The notes: generated by a model not told the origin, from the letters alone. A stretch of DNA of 64,000 nucleotides from CAVRAZ01 sp963719135 (GCA_963719135.1 CAVRAZ010000007.1:1-64000); one strand, 5' to 3'; shown: positions 46,876-56,904, numbered from the stretch's first letter. Program-made: numbers and translations.

Positions 46876-48159
46876 ATGACGGCACAGGTACAAACGATCG
46901 AGCTGGATGTCGCTGCGTACATGCAGGCGCTGGCGATGCGTGCGCGCGCCGCCGCGCGCTGCCTGGCGGGCGCGGAGACGCGGGTGAAAAACGCCGCTCT
47001 GCACGTGATCGCCGATCTGCTGCTGACGTTGCGCGACCGGCTCACCGCGGCGAATGCCGAGGATCTCGAAGCGGGGCGCCGCAACGGGCTGGATGCCGCG
47101 CTGCTCGACCGCCTGGAATTGACGGACGCGCGCATCGACGCCATGGCCGACGGCCTGCGCCAGATCGCCGCGCTGCCCGATCCGGTGGGCGGCATCTCCG
47201 GGCTGGAATACCGGCCTTCGGGCATCCAGGTCGGGCGCATGCGCGTGCCGCTGGGCGTCATCGGCATCATCTACGAATCGCGTCCCAACGTGACCGCCGA
47301 CGCGGCCGGCCTGTGTCTGAAAGCGGGCAACGCCTGCATTCTGCGCGGCGGGTCGGAAGCGTTTCGCTCCAATCAGGCGATCGCCGCCTGCATCGGTGAA
47401 GGACTGCGCCAGACCGGTCTGCCGGCCGCGGCCGTGCAGGTCGTCGCAACGGCCGACCGCGCCGCCGTGGGCGAGCTGTTGAAAATGGACAAGTACGTCG
47501 ACGTGATCGTGCCGCGCGGCGGCAAGAGCCTGACCGAGCGCGTCGCGCGCGAGTCGCGCGTGCCGGTGATCAAGCACCTGGACGGCGTCTGCCACACCTA
47601 CATCGACGACCAGGCCGACCTCGACAAGGCGATCCGCGTGGCGGTCAACGCCAAGACCCAGCGCTACGGCACCTGCAACACGCTGGAAACGCTGCTGGTG
47701 GCCGCCGGCATCGCGGCCAGGGTCCTGCCGCCGCTGGCGGAAAAATACAAAGCCGCCGGCGTGGAACTGCGCGGCTGCGAACAGACCCGCGCGATTCTTA
47801 AGGACATCAACGCGGCGCAGGAGTCGGACTGGCACGAGGAATATCTGGCGCCGATTCTGGCGATCCGCGTGGTGCCGGACATGGATGCGGCGATGGAACA
47901 CATCGAAACCTACGGTTCCCGGCATACCGATGTGATCATCACCGAGAACATCGGGCGCGCGCGGCGGTTTCTGCGCGAGGTGGATTCCAGCTCAGTCATG
48001 GTCAACGCCTCCTCGCGGTTCGCCGACGGCTTCGAGTACGGGCTGGGCGCCGAGATCGGCATCAGCACCGACAAGCTGCACGCGCGCGGACCGGTGGGGC
48101 TGGAAGGGCTGACGACGCTGAAATACATCGTGCTGGGAGACGGCCATATTCGCACCTGA
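46876..48159 (+). CDS. proA: Gamma-glutamyl phosphate reductase
   Basis: ProA reduces gamma-glutamyl phosphate to glutamate semialdehyde in proline synthesis. The 427-residue protein has the family motifs VPLGVIGIIYESRPNVTADA at about residue 115, LKAGNACILRGGSEAFRSN, and the catalytic cysteine within QRYGTCNTLETLLV at about 265. The C-terminal signature SSRFADGFEYGLGAEIGIST is present. It starts seven bases after holA and lies in the same operon as nadD, rsfS and rlmH, a common arrangement. Confidence 0.96.
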   Translation: MTAQVQTIELDVAAYMQALAMRARAAARCLAGAETRVKNAALHVIADLLLTLRDRLTAANAEDLEAGRRNGLDAALLDRLELTDARIDAMADGLRQIAALPDPVGGISGLEYRPSGIQVGRMRVPLGVIGIIYESRPNVTADAAGLCLKAGNACILRGGSEAFRSNQAIAACIGEGLRQTGLPAAAVQVVATADRAAVGELLKMDKYVDVIVPRGGKSLTERVARESRVPVIKHLDGVCHTYIDDQADLDKAIRVAVNAKTQRYGTCNTLETLLVAAGIAARVLPPLAEKYKAAGVELRGCEQTRAILKDINAAQESDWHEEYLAPILAIRVVPDMDAAMEHIETYGSRHTDVIITENIGRARRFLREVDSSSVMVNASSRFADGFEYGLGAEIGISTDKLHARGPVGLEGLTTLKYIVLGDGHIRT

Positions 48160-48234
48160 CGGCTCAGCGGTCCGTGCACTATCCCGTGAATCCGACTGCA
48201 GCCAGGCGGGTTGCCGCAGCGGCGCGGCCGCCGG

Positions 48235-48867
48235 ATGATCTGCCTGCTGGGCGGCACTTTCGATCCCGTTCACCACGGTCATCTGCGCACGGCCATCGAG
48301 GTCCAGCAGGCGTTGGGCGTCGACCGCGTGCACCTGCTGCCCGCGCGGATTCCGCCGCACCGGCCGCGGCCGGTCGCAGCGGCGGAACGGCGTCTGGCGC
48401 TGTTGCGGCGCGCGATCGAGGGCGAGCCGGCGCTGGCGATCGATACGCGCGAACTCGAGCGGCCGGGGCCGTCCTACATGGTCGACACGCTGCGCTCGGT
48501 GCGCGCCGAAGCGCCCGACCGGCCCGTCACCCTGGTGATCGGGCTGGATGCGTTCGCCGGTCTGGAAGGCTGGCACGAATGGCGGGCGATCCCGCAACTG
48601 GCGCATCTGCTGGTGCTGGAGCGGCCGGGCGGCCGGTGGCCGGCGCACGGGGCGCTGGCCGACCTGACCGCGCGGGCGCAGGTGGCGGAATGCCGCGCGT
48701 TGTTCGATGCTCCGGCCGGCCGCGTGGCAGGCCTGCGGGTTTCGCAGCTCGAGATTTCCTCGACGCATATCCGGGACCTGCTGCGCACCGGAAGAAATGC
48801 GCGCTATCTGCTGCCCGACGGCGTGCTCGATCTCATACTGCAAAGCGGCTGGTACCGCGACACTTAG
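48235..48867 (+). CDS. nadD: Nicotinate-nucleotide adenylyltransferase
   Basis: NadD makes deamido-NAD from nicotinate mononucleotide and ATP. ATG 48235 gives MICLLGGTFDPVHHGHLRTA with the GGTFDPVH nucleotide-binding motif at the very start, as in the family; a TTG at 48211 would add eight arginine-rich residues and is unlikely. The second ATP motif is QLEISSTHIRDLLRTGRN near residue 180. The length is 210 residues. It lies 75 bp after proA and seven bases before rsfS. Confidence 0.94.
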   Translation: MICLLGGTFDPVHHGHLRTAIEVQQALGVDRVHLLPARIPPHRPRPVAAAERRLALLRRAIEGEPALAIDTRELERPGPSYMVDTLRSVRAEAPDRPVTLVIGLDAFAGLEGWHEWRAIPQLAHLLVLERPGGRWPAHGALADLTARAQVAECRALFDAPAGRVAGLRVSQLEISSTHIRDLLRTGRNARYLLPDGVLDLILQSGWYRDT

Positions 48868-48874
48868 TGGTGAC

Positions 48875-49225
48875 ATGAAGACGGAACAACTCAGGAAGCT
48901 CATCTTCAAAGCGCTGGAGGATTTGAAGGCGTTCGATATCACCGAACTGGACGTTCGCGCGATGACCTCGGTCACCGACTGGATGGTCGTCGCCAGCGGC
49001 ACGTCCAGCCGGCACGTCAAGTCGATCGCCGACGCGGTCGTGCTGGCCTGCAAGACCGGCGGCGTGCAGCCGCTGGGGGTCGAGGGCGAACGCGAAGGCG
49101 AGTGGGTGCTGGTCGACCTGGGCGACGTCGTGGTCCACGTCATGCTGCCTGCGATCCGCGAATTCTACGCGCTGGAAAAACTCTGGTCGGTGACCGAGGC
49201 AAGCCGCGAATACAAGCGAAGCTGA
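48875..49225 (+). CDS. rsfS: Ribosomal silencing factor RsfS
   Basis: RsfS binds ribosomal protein L14 and blocks subunit joining under nutrient stress. The 116-residue product has the conserved ITELDVRAMTSVTDWMVVAS and GTSSRHVKSIADAV segments, followed by GEREGEWVLVDLGDVVVHVM and FYALEKLW. TGGTGAC precedes ATG 48875. The nadD-rsfS-rlmH order is a hallmark of proteobacterial chromosomes and the spacing (seven and three bases) shows one operon. Confidence 0.95.
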   Translation: MKTEQLRKLIFKALEDLKAFDITELDVRAMTSVTDWMVVASGTSSRHVKSIADAVVLACKTGGVQPLGVEGEREGEWVLVDLGDVVVHVMLPAIREFYALEKLWSVTEASREYKRS

Positions 49226-49228
49226 GGC

Positions 49229-49699
49229 ATGCGGATCCATCTCATCGCGGTCGGCACGCGCGTGCCCGCCTGGGTCGGTCAGGGCTATCGGGAATACGCG
49301 CGGCGCATGCCGCGCGAATGCAGCCTTCAACTCGTCGAAGTCCCGCCCGGCGCCCGGCCGCGTTCGGCGCCGGTGGCCCGCGCCGTCGTCGACGAGGGCG
49401 CGCGCATGGAGAAACTGATACCGCGCGGCAGCCGGGTGGTGGCGCTGGACGTCGCCGGCCGCGCCTGGTCCACCGAAGACCTGGCCGTGCATCTGCGCCA
49501 GTGGCTCGCCGGCGGCCGCGACGTCGCCCTGCTGGTCGGCGGTCCGGACGGCCTGGCCGACAACTGCCTGCGCTACGCCGAAATACGCTGGTCGCTGTCG
49601 GCACTGACGCTGCCGCATCCGCTGGTGCGCATCCTGGTCGCCGAACAGCTCTATCGTGCCTGGACGCTGTTGTCCGGCCACCCGTACCACCGCGCGTGA
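49229..49699 (+). CDS. rlmH: 23S rRNA pseudouridine-1915 N3-methyltransferase
   Basis: RlmH is a knotted SPOUT methyltransferase acting on 70S ribosomes at position 1915. The 156-residue protein shows the SAM-binding knot: VALLVGGPDGLADNCLRYAE, then LSALTLPHPLVRILVAEQLY and the C-terminal SGHPYHRA. N-terminal RIHLIAVGTRVPAWVGQGYR fits the family. It begins three bases after rsfS and its stop overlaps the GTG start of maf. Confidence 0.95.
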   Translation: MRIHLIAVGTRVPAWVGQGYREYARRMPRECSLQLVEVPPGARPRSAPVARAVVDEGARMEKLIPRGSRVVALDVAGRAWSTEDLAVHLRQWLAGGRDVALLVGGPDGLADNCLRYAEIRWSLSALTLPHPLVRILVAEQLYRAWTLLSGHPYHRA

Positions 49700-50280
49700 C
49701 GGCGGCGTCCGGACCGCCGGTGCTGCTGCTGGCCTCGGCATCGCCGCGCCGGCGCGAGCTGTTGACCCAGATCGGTGTCTGCTTCGAGCAGCGGCTGGCC
49801 GCCGTCGGCGAGGCGCGCGGGTGCGGCGAGGACGTCGGCGACTACGTCCGGCGCGTGGCGCTGGACAAGGCCCGCGCCGTGCGCGCTGCCGGCGGGTTCG
49901 GGGCGCTGCCGGTGCTCGGCGCGGACACGGCGGTGGCCGTCGACGACCGCGTGTTCGGCAAGCCCGCCGACCGTGCCGACGGCCTGGCGATGCTGCGCGC
50001 GCTGTCTGGCCGCTGCCACCGCGTGCTGAGCGCCGTGGCCCTGGTCGGCGAGCGGGAGGCGTCTCTGGTCAGCGAAACCCGGGTATGGTTCCGGCCGTTG
50101 GAGGATAATGAACTCGATGCCTACTGGGCGACCGGCGAACCGCGGGACAAGGCCGGCGCCTACGCGATCCAGGGCCGCGGCGCGGTGTTCGTCGAGCGGA
50201 TCGACGGCAGCTATTCCGGCGTCATGGGGCTGCCGCTGTTCGAGACCGCGCAACTGTTGAAAGCCTTCGCCATCGGATGA
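49696..50280 (+). CDS. maf: Maf-family nucleoside triphosphate pyrophosphatase
   Basis: Maf/YhdE proteins hydrolyse dTTP, UTP and modified nucleotides, keeping them out of nucleic acids. The 194-residue product starts at GTG 49696 (overlapping the rlmH stop as GTGA) with LLLASASPRRRELLTQIGV, the family phosphate-binding start. It also has VLGADTAVAVDDRVFGKPAD, YWATGEPRDKAGAYAIQGRG and IDGSYSGVMGLPLFET. These fit the YhdE group. rng follows ten bases later, the conserved maf-rng pair. Confidence 0.94.
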   Translation: MTAASGPPVLLLASASPRRRELLTQIGVCFEQRLAAVGEARGCGEDVGDYVRRVALDKARAVRAAGGFGALPVLGADTAVAVDDRVFGKPADRADGLAMLRALSGRCHRVLSAVALVGEREASLVSETRVWFRPLEDNELDAYWATGEPRDKAGAYAIQGRGAVFVERIDGSYSGVMGLPLFETAQLLKAFAIG

Positions 50281-50290
50281 CCGAAACGCA

Positions 50291-51769
50291 ATGGGAACGG
50301 TAAGCATCGAACTGCTGGTCAACGTCACACCGCGCGAGACGCGCGTCGCGCTGGTGGAGAACGGCGTGTTGCAGGAGGTCTTCATCGAGCGCGCGCGGCG
50401 GCGCGGGCTGGTCGGCAACATCTACAAGGGCGTCGTCAGCCGCGTGCTGCCGGGCATGCAGGCGGCGTTCGTCGACATCGGTCTGGAGCGTGCCGCGTTC
50501 CTGCACATCTCCGACGTGGCCGTGTCGATCGAGGACGAAAGAATCGAGGACCCCGACGGCAGCGAGAACATCACGCGGCTGCTGAAGGAAGGCCAGGAAC
50601 TGCTGGTGCAGGTGATCAAGGACCCGCTCGGCTCCAAGGGCGCGCGGCTGACCATGCACATCACGGTGCCGTCGCGTTATCTGGTCTATCTGCCGAATGC
50701 GGAAAACATCGGTATTTCCCAGCGCATCGAATCCGAGGCGGAGCGCCAGCGCCTGCGCGACATCGTGCTCGCCGCCCGCGGCGAAAACGGCAGGGGCGGC
50801 TATATCGTGCGCACCGCGGCCGAACGCGCCGGCACCGAGGCAGTGGCATCCGATCTTGCGTTCCTGTCGCGGTTGTGGGCCTCGATCGGCGAGCGCATCC
50901 AGAACACGCCGCCCGACCAGGTCGTGCACGAGGACCTTCCGCTGGTGCTGCGCGTGCTGCGCGACATCGCCGACGCCGACGTCGAGAAAATGCGCATCGA
51001 CTCGCGCGAAACCTTTCAACGCGTCGAACGGTTCGTCGCGCGCTTCTCGCCGGATCTGCTCGACAAGCTGGAATACTATCCGGGAGAGCGGCCGATTTTC
51101 GACATCTACGGCATCGACGACGAGATCCAGAAGGCGCTGCAGCGCAAGGTCCAGCTCAAGTCCGGCGGCCACCTGGTGATCGATCAGACCGAGGCCATGA
51201 CCACCATCGACGTCAACACCGGCGCCTACGTCGGTCACCGGAATCTCGAAGAGACGATCTTCAAGACCAATCTGGAGGCCGCCCAAGCCATCGTGCGGCA
51301 ACTGCGGCTGCGCAACCTCGGCGGCATCATCATCATCGACTTCATCGATATGCAGCAGGACGAGCACAAGCGGCAGGTGTTGCGCGCGCTGGAGAAGCAC
51401 CTGGAGCGCGATCACGCCAACTGCCATATCAGCGAGATCTCCAGTCTCGGCCTGGTGCAGATGACGCGCAAGCGCACGCGCGAGAGTCTCGAACACGTGT
51501 TGTGCGAAACCTGTCCGACCTGCGCCGGCCGCGCGTCGATCAAGACCGCCGAGACCGTCTGCTACGAAATATTCCGGGAGATACTGCGCGAGGCGCGCCA
51601 GTTCGAGGCCGGGCAGCTTCTGGTGCTGGCGTCTCAGGAAGTGGTCGATCTGCTGGTCGACGAGGAGTCCACCAGCCTCGCCGAGCTGGAAACCTTCATC
51701 AGCAAACCGATCAAGTTCCAGGTCGAGGCGCTCTACAGCCAGGAACAATTCGACGTCGTGCTGATGTGA
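50291..51769 (+). CDS. rng: Ribonuclease G
   Basis: RNase G processes the 5' end of 16S rRNA and decays some mRNAs. The 492-residue protein has an S1 domain early (GNIYKGVVSRVLPGMQAAFV, IGLERAAFLHISDV). The catalytic core contains IDQTEAMTTIDVNTGAYVGH with metal-binding Asp and RNLGGIIIIDFIDMQQDEHK. The zinc-link cysteines are in CETCPTCAGRASI. The length is that of RNase G, without the C-terminal scaffold of RNase E. It is directly followed by yhdP. Confidence 0.96.
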   Translation: MGTVSIELLVNVTPRETRVALVENGVLQEVFIERARRRGLVGNIYKGVVSRVLPGMQAAFVDIGLERAAFLHISDVAVSIEDERIEDPDGSENITRLLKEGQELLVQVIKDPLGSKGARLTMHITVPSRYLVYLPNAENIGISQRIESEAERQRLRDIVLAARGENGRGGYIVRTAAERAGTEAVASDLAFLSRLWASIGERIQNTPPDQVVHEDLPLVLRVLRDIADADVEKMRIDSRETFQRVERFVARFSPDLLDKLEYYPGERPIFDIYGIDDEIQKALQRKVQLKSGGHLVIDQTEAMTTIDVNTGAYVGHRNLEETIFKTNLEAAQAIVRQLRLRNLGGIIIIDFIDMQQDEHKRQVLRALEKHLERDHANCHISEISSLGLVQMTRKRTRESLEHVLCETCPTCAGRASIKTAETVCYEIFREILREARQFEAGQLLVLASQEVVDLLVDEESTSLAELETFISKPIKFQVEALYSQEQFDVVLM

Positions 51770-51815
51770 GAGCGGTGGTTGTCCCGCACAGGAGAGGGGG
51801 GCGAAGCGTACCGGC

Positions 51816-54800
51816 ATGTTGAAGCGTCTGTGCGTATTTCTCTGGTTCCTGTCGGCGGCCGCGATCGTCGCCATCGCGGTCGCCGTTTCGAGCGCGCGGC
51901 TGCTGCTGCCGGAAATGCCGGAGTACAAGTCCGACCTCGAGACGCTGGCCGCCCAGCGCCTGCAGCACCCCGTGGCGATCGGTTCGCTGTCCGCGTCCTG
52001 GCGCGGCGTGTCGCCGGCGCTGAGCCTGCACAATCTGCGCATCGAGGACGGGCGCTTCGAGAACGGCGCGCTCGAGATCGGCGAGGTGCAGGTCGTCGTC
52101 GACATCTGGCGCTCGCTGCGCGACTGGCGCTGGCAGACGCGCCTGCTCGAGGTCCGCGATCTGTCGGTGCGGATCTACCATCAGCCCGACGGCCGCTGGT
52201 CGCTGTTCGACACGCCGGCACCCCAGACGACCGACGACTGGCTCGAGCCGTTGCTCGCGCCGGGACGCATCGGATTCCGCGACGCGCGCATCACGGTGGT
52301 CGACCTGGCGCGCGGCGGACTGACCCGGTCGTTTCGCGACGCTCGCTTCCTGTTGACCAACGACGGCAACCGCCACGAGTTTTCCCTGGCGCTGGACCTG
52401 CCGGGCACCCTGGGGCAGGGCCTGCAACTGGCCGGCGACTTGCGTGGCACGGCCGCCGACCTGCGCGACTGGGTCGGGCGGCTCTATCTGAAAGTCGATC
52501 GGGCGAGCCTGGGCAACTGGGCGGACTATGTGCCCCTCGGGGATCTGAATCCGGGCGGCACCGTCGACGCCGAACTCTGGCTCGACTGGGCGGCCGGCGT
52601 GCAGCGCGTCGGCGGCCGCCTGCGGCTGGACGCGCTGACGCTGGGCGCCCGTGGTACCGCCCCGTTCTATGCGCTGCAACGCTTGGCCGGCCGCTTCCTC
52701 TGGTCGCGAAGCCGCGACGGCTGGCGGGTCGAGGCGGATCAGATCGGACTCAGGCGCAGTGGCTTGGCGAACATCGACGACATTGCATTGGGCGCCGACT
52801 GGCGTGCGCCGGAAAGCCAGTTTCGGCTGGCCGCGAACCGTCTGCCGCTGCACGATATCGGTCAACTGGCGCGGCTTGCCCCGGGGATGCCGGCGGCCGT
52901 GCGCGACTGGCTCGACCGGCTGGAACCGCGCGGTCTGGTCGAAGAAGTCGAACTGGACGCCCGCCTCGCCGATTCCGGAGCCCCACGCGTTGCGGTGAAC
53001 GCGCGCTTCTCCGGGCTGAGCACGGCATCGTTCGACCGCATTCCCGGCGTCAGCGGGGTATCCGGCCGGATTCAGGGCAACCTGCAGGCCGGCGAGGTGC
53101 ATTTCGACACCGCCGACGCCGTGTTCAACGCGCCGAAGTTGTTCCGCGAGCCGCTGGTCGTCACGCGGCTGTACGGCGGTCTGGCCTGGAACCGTTACGC
53201 GGATCGCCTGCGGGTTCAGGGTGACGGGATCCAGCTCGACACCGCGGACCTGGCGACGCGCTCGCGCCTGCTGCTCGACTGGGTCGGCGACGGGGAAGTG
53301 CCCTGGATCGACCTGCGGTCCGAATTCGACCAGGTGGCGATTTCCGCTGTGCCGGCCTACCTGCCGGCGGGCGTCATGTCGCCGAAGTCCATCGAATGGC
53401 TCGACCGCGCACTGCAGGCCGGTCAGGCGACGAACGGCCGGTTCGTGCTGCAGGGATTGCCCGACGAGCTTCCGTTCCGGCAGCAACAGGGCGTGCTGCT
53501 GGCCAGTTTCGATTTCGACGACGTCACCCTCGCATACCACCCGGACTGGGGCCGGCTCGAACAGCTCCACGGTCACGCGGATTTTCGCAACGCGTCCATG
53601 CGGGTGACCGGCGACGCGGGACGCATCCTCGACACCAACGTCCGCCGCGCCGTCGCGTCCATCGATGACTTTTTCGAACCTCAATTGGCGGTCGAAGGGA
53701 CGGTGGACGGCCAGCTTCCGGCGATGACCGCCTACGTGCAGACGACGCCGCTGGCGCCGCGCTTCGCCGGTCTGCTGGACGCCCTGCGCCCGGGCGGCGA
53801 TGCCGGACTGCAGCTTGAGCTGACCGTACCGCTCAAGCAGTCGATGGGCGGAAGGATCCGCGTCCTGGGCGACTTGACGCTGCGCGACGATACGCTGGCG
53901 CACAAGGACGGCCTGTTCGAGTTGGACGATATCCGCGGCAGCCTGCGATTCACCGAATCGGCGGTACGCGCGAGCGGCATCACGGCGCGGCTGGACGGCG
54001 CGCCTGCGACGCTGGACATCACCGAAGGGGACAGCGATCGCGAGACGCTGGTCACCGTCGACGGCGCTCCCGACCTGGTCAAGCGCGTGCGCGGGTTCGG
54101 CTGGCCGATCGGCCCCGAACTCGAAGGGCGTGCGCAGAGCCGGGTGCGGGTGCGCTTTCCCAACGAGGTCGAACCCGACGCACCGCCCTTGCGCGTCGAA
54201 CTCGAATCGGACCTGCGCGGCATCGGCTCGCTGCTGCCGGCGCCGTTCGGCAAACTGACGGACGATGCCAGGGCCTTCTCGCTGCAATGGGTGCCCGGCC
54301 ACCTGGATCGCTGGCCGATCCGGCTGAAATACGGAGACGACGCCAATGCGCTGATCCTGCTCGACGCAAAGGGACAGATCCGTTCCGGGGTGCTGCAGTT
54401 CGGCGGCGACCCGGCGCGGCTTCCCGAAGACCGGCAGTTTCTGATCAGCGGCCACGTCGCCACGGCACGGCCGCTGCCCTGGGGCAAGCTGTTCTCCGGG
54501 GACGGGTCGGGCAAAGGGTCTTTCCCGCCGCTGTTGTTCGCTCTGGCGGTGGACCGGTTGTCGTTGTTCGACTATGAGATCGCCGGTGTGCGGCTGACGA
54601 CCCCCAAGACGGACCCGTGGCGCTTCAGCATCGACGGCAAAGATACCGCCGGCGAGGTGCATCTGGTGTTCGGTCCCGGCGGATCGCTGGACGCCGTCGA
54701 GGTCAACCTGGACCGGCTGGTGCTCGGCGTGCCCGATACCAAGACGCTCGATGTGCAGAAGAACCGCGTGCGCAGCCTGTCGCCGGCGTCGATGCCCCGG

Positions 54801-55634
54801 CTCGCCATCAACGTCGGCCGGCTGACCTGGGGCGACAAGGTGCTCGGCCGGCTGACGCTCGAAACCGCGCCCGCCGCGCGTGGCGTCGACATCAAGCGGT
54901 TGCAGCTGGATTCGGATGCCCTCGTCGCCGACGCGACCGGCCAGTGGTACCTGGTGCAGGGCGTGCAGTCGACGCGGCTTTCGATCAACGTCAAGGGCGG
55001 AACGCTGGAGCGCCTGCTGCGGCTGTTCGGCGACAACCAGTCGATCGCCGGTGCACCGCTGCACGGGTCGTTGAACGCGAGCTGGAACGGCTCGCCCGCC
55101 GATTTTTCACTCGGCGGACTGCAGGGGGAGATGCGCGTCGACCTCGGCGAAGGCCGCCTGATCGGCGTCAAACCCGGCGCCGGGAAACTGCTCGGCCTGC
55201 TCAGCCTGGAGTCGCTGCCGCGGCGTCTGTTGCTGGATTTCAGCGATTTGTTCAAGAAAGGGTTCAGTTTCGATACGATTAAAGGCGACTTCCAATTGAC
55301 TGAGATGAACGCCTACACGGACAATCTTCACATTGCCGGCCCGGCCGCGGACATCTATGTGTCCGGTCGCACCGGGCTCGTGCAGCAGGATTACGACGAG
55401 ATCGTCACCCTGGTGCCGCGCCTGACATCGACCCTGCCGATCGCCGGTGCGATCGCCGGCGGCCCCGCGGTCGGCGCTGCGGTTTTGCTGGCGGAGCGGC
55501 TGTTCGGGGATCAGGTCAACAAGATGAGCAAGGTGGAATACCACGTGACCGGCAGTTGGGCCGATCCGAAGTACGAACGCATCGGGAAAAAGGCGGCGCA
55601 GACCCAGCCCGATAAGTCCAAGCTGTTCGAGTAG
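51816..55634 (+). CDS. yhdP: YhdP-type AsmA-like envelope lipid transport protein
   Basis: YhdP is one of the AsmA-like bridge proteins thought to carry phospholipids to the outer membrane. The 1272-residue product starts with one membrane helix (LCVFLWFLSAAAIVAIAVAV) and is otherwise periplasmic and beta-rich. The length and the position between rng and a nitrilase gene match YhdP. The C-terminal AsmA-like region includes LNASWNGSPADFSLGGLQGE, GKLLGLLSLESLPRRLLLDF and FDTIKGDFQLTEMNAYTDNL. A long opposite-strand frame is only a shadow of GC-rich codons. Confidence 0.92.
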   Translation: MLKRLCVFLWFLSAAAIVAIAVAVSSARLLLPEMPEYKSDLETLAAQRLQHPVAIGSLSASWRGVSPALSLHNLRIEDGRFENGALEIGEVQVVVDIWRSLRDWRWQTRLLEVRDLSVRIYHQPDGRWSLFDTPAPQTTDDWLEPLLAPGRIGFRDARITVVDLARGGLTRSFRDARFLLTNDGNRHEFSLALDLPGTLGQGLQLAGDLRGTAADLRDWVGRLYLKVDRASLGNWADYVPLGDLNPGGTVDAELWLDWAAGVQRVGGRLRLDALTLGARGTAPFYALQRLAGRFLWSRSRDGWRVEADQIGLRRSGLANIDDIALGADWRAPESQFRLAANRLPLHDIGQLARLAPGMPAAVRDWLDRLEPRGLVEEVELDARLADSGAPRVAVNARFSGLSTASFDRIPGVSGVSGRIQGNLQAGEVHFDTADAVFNAPKLFREPLVVTRLYGGLAWNRYADRLRVQGDGIQLDTADLATRSRLLLDWVGDGEVPWIDLRSEFDQVAISAVPAYLPAGVMSPKSIEWLDRALQAGQATNGRFVLQGLPDELPFRQQQGVLLASFDFDDVTLAYHPDWGRLEQLHGHADFRNASMRVTGDAGRILDTNVRRAVASIDDFFEPQLAVEGTVDGQLPAMTAYVQTTPLAPRFAGLLDALRPGGDAGLQLELTVPLKQSMGGRIRVLGDLTLRDDTLAHKDGLFELDDIRGSLRFTESAVRASGITARLDGAPATLDITEGDSDRETLVTVDGAPDLVKRVRGFGWPIGPELEGRAQSRVRVRFPNEVEPDAPPLRVELESDLRGIGSLLPAPFGKLTDDARAFSLQWVPGHLDRWPIRLKYGDDANALILLDAKGQIRSGVLQFGGDPARLPEDRQFLISGHVATARPLPWGKLFSGDGSGKGSFPPLLFALAVDRLSLFDYEIAGVRLTTPKTDPWRFSIDGKDTAGEVHLVFGPGGSLDAVEVNLDRLVLGVPDTKTLDVQKNRVRSLSPASMPRLAINVGRLTWGDKVLGRLTLETAPAARGVDIKRLQLDSDALVADATGQWYLVQGVQSTRLSINVKGGTLERLLRLFGDNQSIAGAPLHGSLNASWNGSPADFSLGGLQGEMRVDLGEGRLIGVKPGAGKLLGLLSLESLPRRLLLDFSDLFKKGFSFDTIKGDFQLTEMNAYTDNLHIAGPAADIYVSGRTGLVQQDYDEIVTLVPRLTSTLPIAGAIAGGPAVGAAVLLAERLFGDQVNKMSKVEYHVTGSWADPKYERIGKKAAQTQPDKSKLFE

Positions 55635-55700
55635 CGCACTGCGCGGACAGTCGCAGCATGCGCGGCGCGGGATTAGCATTCATAAGACACAAGGTGACCG

Positions 55701-56513
55701 GTGACGACAGTATCCTGCATTCAACTGGCCTCGGGCCCGAATATTGGCGCCAACCTGCTGGAAGTGGAACGGCTGATCGCCGAAGCCGCGGGCCGCGGTG
55801 CGCGCTTGGTCGTGCTGCCGGAAAATTTCGCCATCATGGGCAAGACCGAACAGGACAAGGTCGCCGTGCGCGAAACGCCGGGTGCCGGCGTGATTCAGGA
55901 GTTCCTGGCGAATCAGGCGCGCCGGCGCGGGCTCTGGATCGTCGGCGGAACGGTGCCGCTGGTCGCGGATCACGAAGACAAGGTGCGGGCCGCGTGCCTG
56001 GTGTTCGACGACCGGGGCGAACCGGTGGCGCGCTACGACAAGATTCACCTGTTCGACGTTGCACTGGTTGAAAGCGGCGAGCGCTATACGGAGTCGGATA
56101 CGATCGAGGCGGGTGACCGTACCGTCGTGATCGACACGCCGTTCGGCAGGCTGGGGCTTGCCGTCTGCTATGACCTGCGCTTTCCGGAGCTGTTCCGGGC
56201 GCTGGTCGATCAGGGCATGGAAATACTGGCGATTCCCTCGGCGTTCACCGCCATCAGCGGCAAGGCGCACTGGGCGACGCTGGTGCGGGCGCGCGCCATC
56301 GAAAACCTCTGTTATGTGCTGGCGTCGGCGCAGGGCGGTTTTCACATCAGCGGTCGCGAAACCCACGGCAACAGCATGATCGTCGATCCCTGGGGTCAGG
56401 TGCTCGACCGGCTGCCCAGCGGCTCGGGCATCGTCGTCGCCGATCTCGACATGGACCGGCTGCGCAATATTCGCCGGACCTTTCCCTGTCTGGATCACCG
56501 GCACATTCGTTGA
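55701..56513 (+). CDS. Carbon-nitrogen hydrolase (Nit1/omega-amidase-like)
   Basis: This nitrilase-superfamily amidase of 270 residues has the full catalytic triad: Glu in LVVLPENFAIMGKTE, Lys in RYDKIHLFDVAL and Cys in LGLAVCYDLRFPELFRAL. Relatives hydrolyse deaminated glutathione or similar amides (Nit1 type). The start is GTG 55701, after GGTGACC; it yields the family N-terminus VSCIQLASGPNIGANL. In Pseudomonas and relatives the order is rng-yhdP-nit-tldD; here tldD is not downstream and an unrelated region follows. Confidence 0.9.
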   Translation: MTTVSCIQLASGPNIGANLLEVERLIAEAAGRGARLVVLPENFAIMGKTEQDKVAVRETPGAGVIQEFLANQARRRGLWIVGGTVPLVADHEDKVRAACLVFDDRGEPVARYDKIHLFDVALVESGERYTESDTIEAGDRTVVIDTPFGRLGLAVCYDLRFPELFRALVDQGMEILAIPSAFTAISGKAHWATLVRARAIENLCYVLASAQGGFHISGRETHGNSMIVDPWGQVLDRLPSGSGIVVADLDMDRLRNIRRTFPCLDHRHIR

Positions 56514-56904
56514 AGCAGCCCGGCTCCTGTCGACGGTGAACAATCCACGGGGCGCGCCTGCCTACCACAGGCAATGCGGGGATTTGGCGCCATCGGCCAT
56601 CTGTGCGCAATCGGATGCGCGGTGGGGTGCAGCCCGGCGGCCGTTCATGGATAACCGGCGCGGCATCGCGCCACGGCACAGCGTGCGGCGGCACCTTCGG
56701 CCGTCTGACTTGCCCGACGTCGCCGGCGGGCAATTGAACCCTGCACAGCCTTTTGAGTATCATTCTCAGATCGATACCCAGGCGGTCAGCTCGTTTCACA
56801 CTGAACCCATGCGTTTTGCCGGATGATTCGACGCGTTCCAGGATCGCCAACGGAAGTTCCTGCGTCGTCCGGCCCTCTGCGCATCCAACCGGGAGTCCAG
56901 TCCT
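56514..56904. other. Gap with a Fur-box-like palindrome
   Basis: About 390 bases with no convincing gene, between the nitrilase gene and an unrecognised gene. The clearest signal is TGAGTATCATTCTCA at 56754-56768, a 15-bp dyad with odd centre. Confidence 0.45.
56754..56768. promoter_or_regulatory. 15-bp dyad resembling a Fur or related metal-regulator site
   Basis: TGAGTATCATTCTCA reads the same on both strands except at the inner positions (TGAG...CTCA outer arms and AT.AT inner). It fits the 7-1-7 shape of Fur-type boxes only loosely. It lies about 137 bp before the cysteine-rich gene that starts at 56905. Confidence 0.35.

Noticed and set aside
51711..55064. 1117-codon minus-strand frame opposite yhdP
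   Set aside because: Antisense shadow of yhdP with no ribosome site and no family; the sense frame carries the conserved features.
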